NCBI GenBank assembly: GCA_004352715.1
Contig: SCFE01000003.1
Span: 5,531,451-5,595,450 of the forward strand
Length of the DNA: 64,000 nt
DNA from: Hofstenia miamia
Taxonomy: Eukaryota > Xenacoelomorpha > Acoela
Reading direction: 5' to 3'
Positions 1 to 13,553 of the stretch are shown in pieces (position 1 is the stretch's first letter; every line of letters begins with the position of its first letter). Under the pieces are notes generated by a model. The model did no database searches and had not been told where the DNA came from. It saw only the letters and a program-made list of their open reading frames with translations. The translations under genes and the position numbers were made by a program.

Positions 1-540
1 CCCCCCCCCACTGGGTGCGCCTCCGACAGTATCACAGTAATTTACTTCTATTTTTAATATATTGTTAGAAATAAGGACTGCTGCTAGAATATTTTTCCAG
101 TATCAGCAGTACTAGCAAATTCAATTAGTAAGTTTTAGGTTTCTTTCGAAAAATAAAAGAATAAGAGTGTGATTGCACAAGTAAAACATATCAAAATTAG
201 AAAGAGTTCAAGAAGGCAACAGCTTAACAAAACGATGTTCTATCATATTTTTTACTACTTAATATTTATCTATTATAGATTGCGCTTCATTATTTCCTAA
301 TTTTTGACATAGTGGGATAACTCTCTCATGACCTATAGTGTACACACTCAATTGCAAAAACCACTTAAAATTGGTGTTACAAATAACTAGTAACAGTAAT
401 CGATGAAGTAATTTTAATTCTATAAAATCAATAAGACGTTAACCTAAGTAATGCAAAGCAAATGGAAAACATATTATCAGAATATATATTTATTGTAAAT
501 GGGTATCTCGAACTAAACAGAACCTGTAAAGCTTTGTAAA

Positions 541-566
541 TTTTAAATAAAGAGCGAAGAAAAATA

Positions 567-614
<48 letters not shown>
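541..614. repeat. (TA)n microsatellite (representative of more than 20)
   Basis: Similar runs lie near 2010, 7099, 7483, 10947, 15835, 17255, 27508, 28238, 29195, 29982, 34578, 36284, 42716, 47130, 51362, 54568, 54876, 61711 and 62869. ORFs across them encode Tyr-Ile repeats and are not genes. Confidence 0.95.
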
Positions 615-616
<2 letters not shown>

Positions 617-999
617 TTTGCTAAATATGATATTTTTATTAAGCAAGCATTATTGAAAATTACCGTAGTCTATCAAAGTTTAATGAAGACAAGATATGGG
701 GTTATACTCAAAAAAGTATTACATAAGAAAATTAGAACTTTATGAATTACTTGAAGTTTAGTCTATATAGCATCAACAAACTGAATTTATGCACCCTTTT
801 CCCACAAATGGATTTTTTTAAAATAGTGACCGCGTTGTTGCAATTCTGTAGTTTAAAAGGCAAAAATGTAGTTGTGATTAGATTTTCAACAATGGGAATC
901 TTTGACCACCTTCCCACAATTTCCATTGTTTTGTAAAACATCAATGATTGTAATCAATATATTTTAAAAATCAAAGTTTTAATTACTTAACTGGATTTT

Positions 1000-1098
1000 A
1001 ACCTGATTCACCGGCTCCTGCAGATTAACCGGCTTTAAACGGACCAAACCCGTTTAACCGGTTTTAATCTGACCTGATTAACCGGGCCGGATCCAGCA
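1000..1098. repeat. CCGGTTTAAC-rich repeat end
   Basis: Dense AACCGG/CCGGTT words in both orientations, ending ccagcacta at about 1106. It resembles the subterminal repeats of the hAT-type MITEs at 4.2-6.1 and 58.8 kb, but no left end or target duplication was found. Confidence 0.3.
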
Positions 1099-1139
1099 CT
1101 AACATATATATCTATTGTGGAATTCGACGTAAAGTTCCT

Positions 1140-1934
1140 CTACCTCTTCCGCATATTATTGCAATATTTGAGGATATTAACACCTTTTGTAAAAAGCTTA
1201 GACTTATAATCAATTTTAACAAAACAGAGTGCATGCATATTCACAGCAGGTTTGCGCGACAACACCAAAATGTTCCTTACAGCATTAGTTTGATGGTATC
1301 TGAAATTGCTGTTCGAAACAAGGTAAAAATCCTTGGTGCCACATTGGACGAAAATCTTTTTATTGTTGATCATATTAATGATGTTTCGCCGCACTGTTAC
1401 CAATTCCTTAGATCTATACGTAGAATCTGTCACTTTATTAACCGCGGAACAATTATAGACCTGGTTAGAAGCTTAGTATTGTGTAAATTGGACTACTGTA
1501 ACTCGCTCTGTGCTGGTTTACTTGATTGCCTTATTAAACCCCTGCAACGCATTCAAAATAGCGCTGTCCGTCTTATTTTTGGCTGCAAGTGGTCCGATCA
1601 CATAACTCCTTACCTTCATGATTTACATTGGCTCCCGATAGTTGAACGCATTAAATTCAAGTTACTGTGTCTTACCTTCAAAATTGTCAATAGATTTAAT
1701 TTACCTCTTTCATTCTCTAATACTCTTAAGCCTCGAAGAAATTTAAGGAACATTCGACAGTCTAAAGATTTTGACATCCCTCTTGGTCGTAAAAACCTTG
1801 CGTTACGTAACTTCAGCATTCTAGGTCCGAGATTATGATATAGCCTTCCTATTAATTTGCAACAATTGACGTCATACAAAGATTTCAAGAAGCACTTAAA
1901 AACGTACTTGTTTCAAGGTTATTTCTACAAGTGA
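1140..1934 (+). mobile_element. Non-LTR retrotransposon RT fragment (C-terminal part)
   Basis: A 201-codon ORF at 1233-1838 (extending to the element's end in the same frame after one TGA, with further upstream similarity to about 1140) has the classic post-RT blocks of CR1/L2/jockey-type elements: DYCNSL, then RIQNSAVRLIFG, DHITPYLHDLHWLPIVERI and a basic tail KDFKKHLKTYLF. The catalytic YADD part and endonuclease are absent, so this is a 5'-truncated copy. A (TA)n run follows at 2010-2035. Confidence 0.8.
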
Positions 1935-2999
1935 CTATGGTTTGTTTATTTGTTTCCATTTTAGAAGGGAGCTTGTTCCCATTAAGATGTGTATTTTTAA
2001 CTGTGATAATATATATATATATATATATATATATAGGTTTGAAAGCATACACATGTATATTTTTCCTAGCAATATACCCGATGACATTTTTTGCACACGA
2101 ATTAAGTTTTGTTTAGATAGAAAAGTACCATTTCAGAAAAATTTCTTTAATTAAGTGAAACATACTCATTCTAAAACTTCACCGTCCAATCACTTGAAAT
2201 TGCATAGCAAGAGCCATGAAAAATCACAATTATGAAAACATTGAATGTTTACATATAATTTAGCAAGAAAGCACGGTTAAACAAAAACCACATAATCTAA
2301 AACGACAAAAGAAGCTTTACATTTAGGTAACTGAAGAAACTAGTGGAAGTAAGAACAAAATTTGGATAGAGTGAAGATCTAAATTCACTCTATAAATAAC
2401 TACTCGTTTTAATACTAAAATTTGCAATTTTTCTGTGAACAATGTCTAGGTGTTAGAGGTAAATTTTCAAAGTAGACATGTATTTTGAGATTCAAAATAA
2501 ATTTATTAAACGCAAAAATCTACTCTAGTAAATTTGCATTTTGTAAGCTTTATGCCAATTATATTCACTTTAGCTCTGACACAATCTCACATGATGCTAA
2601 GATTAAACCATGAAGTGAAGGACATCCAATTGTATTAAGAAGCTATCTATGTAGTCGTTTCAATGTGCTTCAAATCTTGCACATGAATTCATGCATAAAA
2701 TGTCTTGTGCAAGTCCTCACTTCGCAATATTGATCCTCAACTATTTTTGGTATCTATTTATCTTGGTAATACTAGTATATGTTCCGTTTTTTTAAAACGT
2801 TGTAGAATTACTGAAGTTCCAAAGATGAATTTACAATGTTTCAAAATGATTTTTGGTCCCTTTCAAATGTGTTGCTATTAATCGCATGTCCTTTAATAAT
2901 AATTTCTATAGTTACTTTCAAATTTAAGATGAGATAAAATGCACTCATCTAATTATACTATAGTGATATTTGCCTAATCATTATAATAATAATAAAGAT

Positions 3000-3390
3000 T
3001 TATTATCCATATATGAATACTAAACAGTAGTATATAAACAAAATTTACATTAATAATGAACATAAGGCACTCGACAGAAACGACATAAACATATTGCATA
3101 TTTCTTACAGTTGTTTTTAACGGAATAGTTAAAGTTATTTAAAAACTGTTGTTGGAAGAAGTCTTTTAATGATCTTTTTACTTGTTTCAATGATCCATAT
3201 AAATTGATGGAAGTATTTTGATGTATATAATTTGCAAGTATTGCAATTCTATTTAAATAAAAAGATCTGGTTGATTCTTTTCTTATATCATTTGATTTGA
3301 AAATTGTAAGATTTGAAGAACGAAACCGGTAATTTGTTGGTAGATATTCAGATATTAATTCAAAAATGATGCATACCTTTTTAGGCATTA
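3000..3390 (-). mobile_element. Non-LTR retrotransposon 3' end
   Basis: A minus-strand ORF (3050-3388) reads SNDIRKESTRSFYLNRIAIL, then SLKQVKRSLKDFF and a short Cys cluster near the stop, as in the C-termini of many non-LTR RTs. A TAA/TTA-type simple tail follows on the minus strand at about 2985-3000. The upstream start falls in the duplicated block, so part of it recurs at 4670-4800. Confidence 0.6.
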
Positions 3391-6079
3391 TCCAATGTTA
3401 ATTATAAGGTAGTTTCTAGGTATTATTGACTTTGCTTGCTTGGAAATACTTTAGACAACTATTACTAAATTGAGTGCTTCAACGATTGAAAGTATTAAAT
3501 TTCTTCAAAGTTTCAGTAAAATTATTGAGTGTTTTTGCAAAAACCTTGATATAAATTTTGAAATGTAGCTTACTTATTAAGATCACAAAATTTTATAATT
3601 TTCAAAAAAGCAGTTATTGGAAAAATTAACTTTCAGAATAAATCTCCCTAAAGTTTATAATTTTAATAGTAAAAGTACTCTTAGTTAAATAATATGCAAG
3701 GTAGTATATGCAACTTGCCCCCCCCCTAACAAAATTCAGGAAAATTCTTGAACTATGCAAAATTTGATACTTGGTACTCCTGGGATTTGGTAAAATTGTA
3801 GAGACGATGAGTAAACAAAAGCACTAGCTTATTTGCATCTCTAAAGTTCTATTTATTGTCCAATTTGACCTCCACCTACTTGCGTTTAATTGTTTGCTTA
3901 TAGCTTCAAATCAACGTTTAAAGCTTTTAATAAACTACGTGTAGAATTATCATTACTTAGTAATTGCTTTGTTTTTCATGGTTAGTAAATATATATTAGT
4001 GAGATGGGATGAATGACAATGATGACAATGCTCTACTTGTAAATACATTGTAAATATAAAACAAAATAAAATATTGATTTGTATTGAATGAAAATCTTTA
4101 AAAGGATTAGTCCAACTAAAATCCTTTAAGCAATGCTCAGTAAAGAACTTCAATTTAGAATATACAGGAAAATGTGTTTGAGTCGAAATGTTTGATTAAA
4201 CTTGGTTTGTCTCTAGATGAATATCTGAACCAATAATTCTGGGTAGTCTATTTCAGAGTTGGAATCAGGTACAGAATTTGGAATCGAAACCGAACCAATT
4301 TTTTGAGCACATACCCGAAACCGAATGTACCCAAAATTTCCTAAGATGCACATCATCTTACCCGAATCCTACCCAGACGGCAAAGTGACCTTCAAAATTT
4401 CAAACGAATGATTGTTCTCCTCCTAGACTTTCAATGCACTCCTTAAAATATTAAATCCCACTCTTCGGTTGTTTCCTGGTGAATTTTTTAAAACAATTTT
4501 CTCAAAACATCACCGTGTGTGTATGATAAAATACCAGTTAAAAGCTTGGTTTTTTGTAATTGAAGTAGCTGGCGTTTTCCCGGAACATGTGGGCAAACCC
4601 GAAGCCGTACCCGATTTTTCTAGGATTTTGCACCCGAAGCCGAACCGAACCGTCGATTCTCCCGAACCNAAAAAGATCTGGTTGATTCTTTTCTTATATC
4701 ATTTGATTTGAAAATTGTAAGATTTGAAGAACGAAACCGGTAATTTGTTGGTAGATATTCAGATATTAATTCAAAAATGATGCATACCTTTTTAGGCATT
4801 ATCCAATGTTAATTATAAGGTAGTTTCTAGGTATTATTGACTTTGCTTGCTTGGAAATACTTTAGACAACTATTACTAAATTGAGTGCTTCAACGATTGA
4901 AAGTATTAAATTTCTTCAAAGTTTCAGTAAAATTATTGAGTGTTTTTGCAAAAACCTTGATATAAATTTTGAAATGTAGCTTACTTATTAAGATCACAAA
5001 ATTTTATAATTTTCAAAAAAGCAGTTATTGGAAAAATTAACTTTCAGAATAAATCTCCCTAAAGTTTATAATTTTAATAGTAAAAGTACTCTTAGTTAAA
5101 TAATATGCAAGGTAGTATATGCAACTTGCCCCCCCCCTAACAAAATTCAGGAAAATTCTTGAACTATGCAAAATTTGATACTTGGTACTCCTGGGATTTG
5201 GTAAAATTGTAGAGACGATGAGTAAACAAAAGCACTAGCTTATTTGCATCTCTAAAGTTCTATTTATTGTCCAATTTGACCTCCACCTACTTGCGTTTAA
5301 TTGTTTGCTTATAGCTTCAAATCAACGTTTAAAGCTTTTAATAAACTACGTGTAGAATTATCATTACTTAGTAATTGCTTTGTTTTTCATGGTTAGTAAA
5401 TATATATTAGTGAGATGGGATGAATGACAATGATGACAATGCTCTACTTGTAAATACATTGTAAATATAAAACAAAATAAAATATTGATTTGTATTGAAT
5501 GAAAATCTTTAAAAGGATTAGTCCAACTAAAATCCTTTAAGCAATGCTCAGTAAAGAACTTCAATTTAGAATATACAGGAAAATGTGTTTGAGTCGAAAT
5601 GTTTGATTAAACTTGGTTTGTCTCTAGATGAATATCTGAACCAATAATTCTGGGTAGTCTATTTCAGAGTTGGAATCAGGTACAGAATTTGGAATCGAAA
5701 CCGAACCAATTTTTTGAGCACATACCCGAAACCGAATGTACCCAAAATTTCCTAAGATGCACATCATCTTACCCGAATCCTACCCAGACGGCAAAGTGAC
5801 CTTCAAAATTTCAAACGAATGATTGTTCTCCTCCTAGACTTTCAATGCACTCCTTAAAATATTAAATCCCACTCTTCGGTTGTTTCCTGGTGAATTTTTT
5901 AAAACAATTTTCTCAAAACATCACCGTGTGTGTATGATAAAATACCAGTTAAAAGCTTGGTTTTTTGTAATTGAAGTAGCTGGCGTTTTCCCGGAACATG
6001 TGGGCAAACCCGAAGCCGTACCCGATTTTTCTAGGATTTTGCACCCGAAGCCGAACCGAACCGTCGATTCTCCCGAACC
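3259..6079. repeat. Exact 1410-bp direct duplication joined by one N
   Basis: Bases 3259-4668 recur as 4670-6079 (offset 1411), including the same nine-C run near 3718 and 5129; 4669 is a single N. The first copy breaks inside a hAT-type repeat that is intact in the second copy. Same signature as the one at 35 kb: likely an assembly artefact that adds 1.4 kb. Confidence 0.92.
4254..4668. mobile_element. hAT-type MITE, first copy cut at the N junction
   Basis: Same sequence as 5665-6079; its right end is lost at the single N (4669). See 5665-6092. Confidence 0.6.
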
Positions 6080-6092
6080 GATTCCAAATCTG
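5665..6092. mobile_element. hAT-type MITE with CCGAACC subterminal repeats
   Basis: Ends CAGAGTTGGAATC (left) and CAGATTTGGAATC (right, reverse complement) are inverted repeats. Flanks gtctattt (5657-5664) and gtccattt (6093-6100) match at 7 of 8 bases, fitting an 8-bp hAT target duplication. The inside is rich in CCCGAA/CCGAACC words at both ends. It codes for nothing recognisable; 94-codon ORFs across it are repeat-encoded. Confidence 0.65.
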
Positions 6093-6164
6093 GTCCATTT
6101 ATATAAAGCTCGTTCTTGTAAAGAAGTACTACGATTAGGGAATATTTTGCAAAGCATATTGTAA

Positions 6165-7095
6165 TGAATACAATAGTAGACTTATAAACTTGGCACTGTG
6201 TTTCTTAAGGGGCCCAACATTAGCTTTGACCTTGTGCTCCCAAAAAAATGTAAAATTTAAGCACAGTTATATTACTGGTACGCCTTTTGTTTTTGTAATC
6301 AGTTCTACTATAATTTGTAGAGAAAGCCCAGCAGCAGTTTCTAAGTACTAATTATGCATTTAAAGTGTTTTTTAAAAAACGTTTTATAATATAAAGCGTC
6401 ATTGTAAACATATGATATAAAATTGTATAATAGAATAAATGAAACAATTTAATGATGCCACAATTTTGAATATAAAAAGTTTTCCCAAGAAATATTCACG
6501 GATGCAGTTGTTAATTTGTGTACTACATGATTTAATTAAGTGAATTTTATGAACTGCTAGTTCAATACATGAAGGGTTCGCCTTCACAAGAATCCATCAT
6601 AGATAATATACATCAACGATAAAAATCCCTTCTAAGGAACAAATAACATCAACTATTTTTGCTTTGATAGACCACCTAAGCCCTATTGACATACTTTCAA
6701 ATTTTGGATATTTTTATTAATTATTTATAATATTTAAAATCTTTTCCAAGAGACTTTCTCAGAATTTAAGAAATTGTGGGTAGTTTAATTTTGAAATTCA
6801 ATATTTTACTATTTCAATGTATAACTTCTATTGATAAATGATCATTTTTATCAAGTACATTTCAATATTAAATTTGTGCAGAATATTTAATTAAAACTCG
6901 TCTTATAGGGACGTTTTTTAAGTCTATGTTTTTTATAGATTGCCTAAATGTAAACAATTCAAACTGGCGCTTGACATAGTTTCTCTTTGAATCATTTTTA
7001 AACTTTTAGGAAAAAGTTATAATTGAATTTCTACGCTAGAAATTGTTCTGATTTCTATAACTGAAGATGGACTTATATATAATATGTAACTACAT

Positions 7096-7130
<35 letters not shown>

Positions 7131-7499
7131 CTATTTATAGCACTGTGCATAATAGTTCGGGTGCCCTGGTTTTGCTAAATTGCCCGGTTCTTATATAATG
7201 TAAAAAATTTGAAGACACTGTTTGCTTTTATAATTGAAGAAATTCGCAAATTTTTTTCTGTGGCATTTCTTCCAGGAATTTTGAAACTATCATTTTTCGA
7301 ATTTCGAAGTAAATTGTTTTACCATGCATTTTGCAGTAAATAATGATAGAATATAAGTGCTCAGCAATTGTCAGAAATGTTAAGGTTAGACTTAAATGCT
7401 AACAGGTACATTCTGAAATTAAGCTTTCACACTTTCAAAGTTCCAATAACAACGAAGATAACAGCGTTATTGTGAAAAAACATTATATATATATATATA
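6165..7499. other. Intergenic stretch without a gene
   Basis: AT-rich with (TA)n at 7099-7128. Nothing recognised in either strand. Confidence 0.5.
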
Positions 7500-10470
7500 T
7501 ATATATTACATGCTCTCATATCATTTACAATTAAATTTGATGATTATGATATATTTAATTTCTGCAAGGTAGAAAATGATAAAACTATTGAATTTAAGCA
7601 ATATTCTTTTCATCAAGCACCAGAAGAACTTCATGAATTTTTAGGAAGATCATTATTTTTTATTAGTTTTGATATCATAGACGTACATATTGACGCTTAT
7701 GCTAACTATTGGTATGAAAATCTCTTTACAATTATAGATAACAATGTACCATATAGAAGAAGAAAACGTCAATTCTACTCATTCAATGCATTGCCTTAAT
7801 AAATTGAATACTTTAAGAAGAAAACATTCTTTTAACCATTATTCATATCGTAAAGCTGTTAGGAATCTATTAAATTCAATAGAGTTAGATAATGTTACTT
7901 TCATGAACAATTTTTCTCTCTTATAAATGAAATGTCTCATTCTAGTTTTCCTAAAATAATTTCTTATAACAGAATAGATCTCACTGATTTGCATGATATA
8001 TCTAATGCTTTTAATGACTACGTTTGTTCTCTTTATAATCCAAGTGGTGCTAATATTAGGAATATCTCATTTCCATTGTCATTAATCACCAATCTTGTCG
8101 ACTTTATTCAGGTAGATTCAAAGAGCTTGTTTGGGCTTGCTATTTCTGATGATCTTAAATGGTTGGACCATACAAAGTAGAATCAGCAAGAAGGCATCTT
8201 CTAAGCTTTTCTGTCTTAGATTATAAGACATCTGAAAATCATTTTTGATAAAAAGATATACATTTACTTTCTTCGTTAGTTCAATCTTATCAATTTTTTG
8301 CTATTCATCTCAATGTTTCATCAGCCCGCTTGTGTTTCTTTAAGAAAAAATTTCGAAAATGTTTAGACTTGGGTTGGCTATTATAATTATCATTTTCAAA
8401 CATCGTCGCATTCCTTTTTTGAAAACTATTTGTCAAGACCAAGAACCCGAACTTTTATCATTTGCACAGATTTTATAGATATATTATATAACTTGCACCC
8501 CATATTTTACAACTATTTCAGAATATAATTATATCAGGTACATTTCCATATCTCTGGAAGCAAGCAATTATCCATCCAACCCACAAGAAAGGATTAAGAA
8601 GAAAAATTATAAATTAGAGGCCAAAAAGGATCTTACCAAAACAATAATTGATATTTGAGTGGATCATATTTAAGCGACTTTATCCTGTAGTTCGTGAAAA
8701 TACTTCAAAATCCCAACATGGATTTATCAGAAATAGATCTTCTATTTCACAATTAATTACTTCTATTTTTGTCAAATATTTATGACAATTTCGATGATAA
8801 TATAGATAGTTTTGTTCAATATATAGACTTTTCAAGAGCCTTTGATAAAGTTTCACATAAAATTCTACTAAAAAAACTGAAAGACATTGGAGTTAGAGGT
8901 AATTTTTTAAAATTAATTCGGTCTTATTTTACGAAAAGTACACAAAAAGTAATTTTCAATGGCATAATATCAGATCAGGCTAAAATAATAAGGGGTGTGC
9001 TTCAATGATACGTTCTTGGTCATTTAATTTTCTTATTTTTTATAAACGATTTGCCAAATTACTGTTTTACCTACAACTCCGTTCTTATTTGCTGACGACT
9101 TAAAATTACTTAGTAATGACCTTAATGATATAAACGAAGATTATTTCAGATTAAACAATTGGTGCTTAGAAATTAATGCGAAATTCAATGAGGAGAAATT
9201 TCAGTTGCTAGCATTCTCTAATAACATTAATCATGTGCTTCAACTTAACTCCAATACTACAGTTAGAGCATTAAACTCAGTTAAAGACTTTGGTATTATT
9301 ATTACCCACAATCTTAACTGGTCCACTCATGTTTATTCCAAATTGAAAACATGCAATCAAACATTTTTATGCATCAAAAGCATATTAACTTATAATAAAA
9401 ATTGTTTGTGTTTCAGTTAAGCCTTCAAGTTCTACTAATTTTCATAATGTTGGTTGGTTAATGCATATGAACTCTAATACTCACAACCTTTTTATGTACA
9501 GTGATTTTACAAGGGATGGGGGTGGGTAAAAACACCCACAGGTTTATTCTTGATATATTAATGCTATTGTCATAAAGTTTGGCACCAAGGTACCATGGCA
9601 TAAAAATAACATTTTTATCCAGAAATTTGTGCTGATGTCAGCATTTTTTGCAAACAATTTTTCTAAAAATGGTGAAACATTAAAAGAATATATAACTTCC
9701 TATGCAGAGTGATGTTTTCAATTTGATGAAGTAATATTTGGTATCCAAAGACATTTTCTATGATATTTGGTTACTTAAATTGAAGCCCTTAAGTATATAC
9801 ATAGCTGCAATTATGGATCTGTTGTTTGGTATCCCAGCTGAGGCGATATTTTTAGAATTGAAAATTTTCAAAAACGTTTTTCGAAGTAGACTTTAAATAT
9901 TACGGACGATAAAAATAGATTAATTGAACTGAATTTATTGCCTCTTTCAATACAATTTCAACTCATTGATCTTATTCAATTTAAAAGTATGCTTACTAAT
10001 AACATTGATTTTAATATCTTTGACTAGGTTTACCTATATATTTCGAAACAAGGATTACGGCTCTACAATAAAACCCTTTTCAAGTGCAAAATTAACAAGA
10101 AGAGTAAAACAAATAATTTCTTTTTTAGCTGTATCACTAAATTAGCAATTACACCCATCTAAATACCAACAATGATCTCTTTGATACATCTTCAAAAGTT
10201 AAAATTCAATTAAAAGATTTACTTAAACAAAAATGTATTGATTTATAAGCATCAATAATATTGTATTCAGTTTTTCTGTGTAATTTTACTATATGCAATT
10301 CTAAGAATTTGCTTTATAAGAAATATTGAGTTTTTTCAAAATGTGTTAAATAGTTAAATTTCTTTTTCTTATAACTAAGTTCATGGAATATTATGGTGTA
10401 TGTTTGCAGGATTAATCAGATATATAATCAGATAATAACATCAATGCTAAAAAAGTAATAATAAATCTTG
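7500..10470 (+). mobile_element. Degenerate non-LTR retrotransposon
   Basis: Broken plus-strand frames follow the order of a non-LTR ORF2. About 7740-7920 is linker (KLNTLRRKHSFNHYSYRKAV); about 8550-8760 is RT N-terminal (WKQAIIHPTHKKG, then SQHGFIRNRSSISQLI); 8769-9008 has the RT motif YIDFSRAFDKVSH and a GVLQ end; 9080-9110 has FADDLKLLS; 9120-9420 has RLNNWCLEINAKFN. A C-terminal block VKIQLKDLLKQKC is near 10200-10240 and an AT-rich simple tail near 10450-10470. Many stops and frameshifts: dead. At 8130-8230 a second RT-like piece (LAISDDLKW, then SKKASSKLFCLR) is out of order, so the copy is patchy. Confidence 0.7.
9411..9797. repeat. Composite dispersed repeat inside the 7.5-10.5 kb element
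   Basis: Two blocks side by side: 9411-9660 recurs at 13554-13827, and 9665-9797 recurs at 11272-11408. The first block has a G-rich core (agggatgggggtgggtaaaa) followed by ACACCCACAGG. Confidence 0.75.
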
Positions 10471-11271
10471 TCGCGACCAAAAAGCTTTGATAATTGTAAC
10501 AATAATTTCAGGTAAAGGTATATTTTACGAAAACAAATATGTGTAGTCATAAAACATAATCTCCTTACACATAGATTACGTTTTGAAAATGCCTACACAA
10601 CATTTCTATCTGCATTTACAAAATTTTTCTTCCTATAGACTGCGAAACAACTGCAACGGTACAATTATGATTTTCCTTGACCTTTTAATGTGCTTCCGTT
10701 GCACTGCAAAAATATATAAAATCGATATGGCTCCCAGCTCCAGCTTCTAGGGACTGCTATTTATGTCTAATTAAGAAAATTTTCTTATTGACAATTGCAT
10801 AATTGGCTAAGCTATTAGTAAAAAATAATTATTTACAACACATACAAATGTAACATGTGACTATGGAAATTCTCAAAACATTCTGTTTGCTCCAAGTATA
10901 TTAGATATCTTCATTTGTAGTTTTAGACAAACAAATCAAATTATCATATATGTATATATATATATATATATATATGCTTATCATATTATTTGCTTATATA
11001 AAAATTTGCTTAGAAAACATAATTCTTTAATATAAATGCATACATAAGAACCAAAAATTTTCTTGCGGTAAATATCAAAAGGAAGTCAGCTATATGCAGG
11101 TGACACTGTCCTAAGCTTGAAATAGTATATTAAAATATTTACCCACGTTAGATGAAACAATCGACGAAGATATATTAGTAAATCTGCAAATACTTTGAGT
11201 TTAATTATCGATATCGTTCAACATTATCACGGAATTTTAAATTTACTACTAACAAAGGCTATTACAATATC

Positions 11272-11408
11272 CAAAAATAGTGAAACATTAAAAGAATGTA
11301 TAACTTCCTATGCAGAGTGATTTTTTCAATGCGATTCCTGAAACAATATTTGGTATCGAATGGCATTTTCTATGATATTTGGTTACCTAAATTGAGGCAC
11401 TTAAGTAA
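11272..11408 (+). repeat. Second copy of dispersed repeat block C
   Basis: Matches 9665-9797 over about 130 bp (tgaaacattaaaagaat, cttcctatgcagagtga, ctatgatatttggtta), with small indels. Here it stands alone, without the neighbour it has at 9.4 kb. Confidence 0.75.
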
Positions 11409-12879
11409 AACAGAATATAATTTTGAAATAAATTTAATTAAAATTCCTTTGAAATGGAAGACGAGCATTGGCACATTTCTTAGCAAATTCGGGAGCCCAA
11501 TCTACCCAAATCCTTCTATAAAATTACGCTAAAAATAATAAATATAATTGACGTTTATGATAATAAATTTCTAAATAAAAGTATTTTCATATATTTGATT
11601 GGTTTATGATATAAATGAGTCATCATGCAATAGGCAATTTTTTAGAATTAATTAAAGCAGATGCTATGATCAAATTCTAAAAAGGTATAGGAATACTCTT
11701 AGTTTCCTGTTGTTTTGTATTCTAACAATGATTGCCCAGTGTTATTCAACAGTGTACCTTAAGTATATTGTCTAAGAGTCATACATAGCAAATTTTGTGA
11801 AAGCCAGTGATGGATAAAGATCGAATTCTCCTATCGGTGTGATAATTTTAAGACCATATTTTAAATATTCTAAAAAATGTCGACCCATAGATACTTAAAT
11901 TTCAACTCAAAGCATTCGTTTGGTCTGGTATTTCAAACCTACAAACTATAAATGGTTCAGCCCATGTTATAATCTGGCGCTTGTTCGTTTCTCTTGAAGA
12001 ATTACTGTAAACTTAAGGATTATGGTTAGCCAATTATGTTTTAGGACTATACCTTTGTTAGTAAAGACATAGTATTTGAGGATTTCAAACGATCATTGCT
12101 AAAGCTTTTTTGCTAGATGTAACCTAGATAGTAACTAGCCTACAATAGATATTGCTCAACTTTGCTGGATAAAATTAGCGTATAATCATGATATATTTTT
12201 AATGACAATATTCATTATAATTATTATTTTTCAGAATTTCGGAAAAATACAAAATCTGTTCCATCCAGAAAGAAAAAGGATTAGAAATAGTTATTTCATA
12301 ATTTTTTAGTTTTATCTTATTTAGCAGTATGACCTTGAATTTGTTATATTATCAGACGTTTGAGTCAATTTTCTCATACAATAGTATTTAATATTATACC
12401 TCAATGCAATTTGATTTGCTTCTACTGTAGTTCCTTGTAAGGAATTTGATATTGCATATCGTCACTGCATTCATAGTCATGGTGGATGCGTTATTTTATT
12501 TGACAGCCTTCAACCGTTTTCTGTAATACTATTTTTTACTTTGCTGCTGAATCAATGGTCTTACCATATTTTTATATTCCACAAAAATCTAGTAAACATA
12601 TTATAGAAAACTTGAGAATTTGTACTGCACTAAAGCATTTATTACAAAAATGTGTTGTTAGATTTAATCATTCTCACCATTTGAACTAAAAATAGATTTG
12701 TAGTCATTTGCAATCAATTTAGTACGTCAGATGCTTAATAGGAACATTCACTTCTGCAAACAAATGTAAGGAATGTATTTTAGAAGAATTAATTTAACTA
12801 ATTATGATTAAATTTTGTTTATTAATATTCTAATTTAAGTGAATGCTACTTTCTTGTAAAAACCATGTCTCGATTAGTG

Positions 12880-13553
12880 TTTTTTGTAGTCGAGCCATTT
12901 TTGATTGCTGAAGTCGGTTATCACCAAAAATATTGACCTCGTCTATTCATTAGCCCTAACACTGTGGTCAAGAATGCAACAAATATCAATTTTTCGAAAT
13001 ATTCATTTTTTACTTGGATGATAGATGATCTTAAAAAGCATTTTTCTCAGCTACAACATGACGATGTGCAGAGAAATGTAAATAAAGGTTTGAATTTTAC
13101 TGTGCAACCAGATTCGTTTATTGATAATAAAATATTTAAGAAACAGTAAATTTCAGATGTAAAAGTATATTGTTAAAAATGACTCCAATATTTGTGAGCA
13201 CCTATGAAAATCCTAAAATGGATTTATAAAAAGCATGATTTATTCTTGTCTGATATTTATGATAACGTTGGTAATTTATATCAATATTGAAATTCATTTA
13301 GTGATATTATACTAAATGGCATAATGTCTAAGAAGCAAAAAATAGCAAAGAATGCTTCTTGGCCAAACTTTTTTCAATTTTCGTTAATTATTTGCTCTAG
13401 CTGCGAAATTAAATATTTATTTGCAGATATTAACAAAGATTTCATAAAAACAAACAAATGACGTTTGGAAAATAATTCTAATTTGAATTTATGAAAATAC
13501 ATTCCTAATGACGGTAATATGCTGAATTTTAAATATTTCAAATATTTCTAATG
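12880..13553 (+). mobile_element. Second degraded copy of the 7.5-10.5 kb non-LTR family
   Basis: Across frames it reads LSDIYDNVGNLY, then IILNGIMSKKQKI, then LFADINKDFI and RLENNSNLNL. These line up in order with LSNIYDNFDDN, VIFNGIISDQAKI, LFADDLKLL and RLNNWCLEIN of the copy at 8.7-9.2 kb. The same repeat block follows immediately in both copies. Heavily mutated. Confidence 0.55.

Noticed and set aside
428-646. ORFs made of Tyr-Ile repeats here and at other (TA)n loci, and Asn/Ile repeat ORFs at (TAA)n
   Set aside because: Microsatellite-encoded; no independent sign of coding.
4469-6164. 80-94 codon ORFs with NRTVDSPEP-type content, and 66-codon ORFs at 3953 and 5364
   Set aside because: Encoded by hAT MITE subterminal repeats or present twice only through the N-junction duplication; no family.
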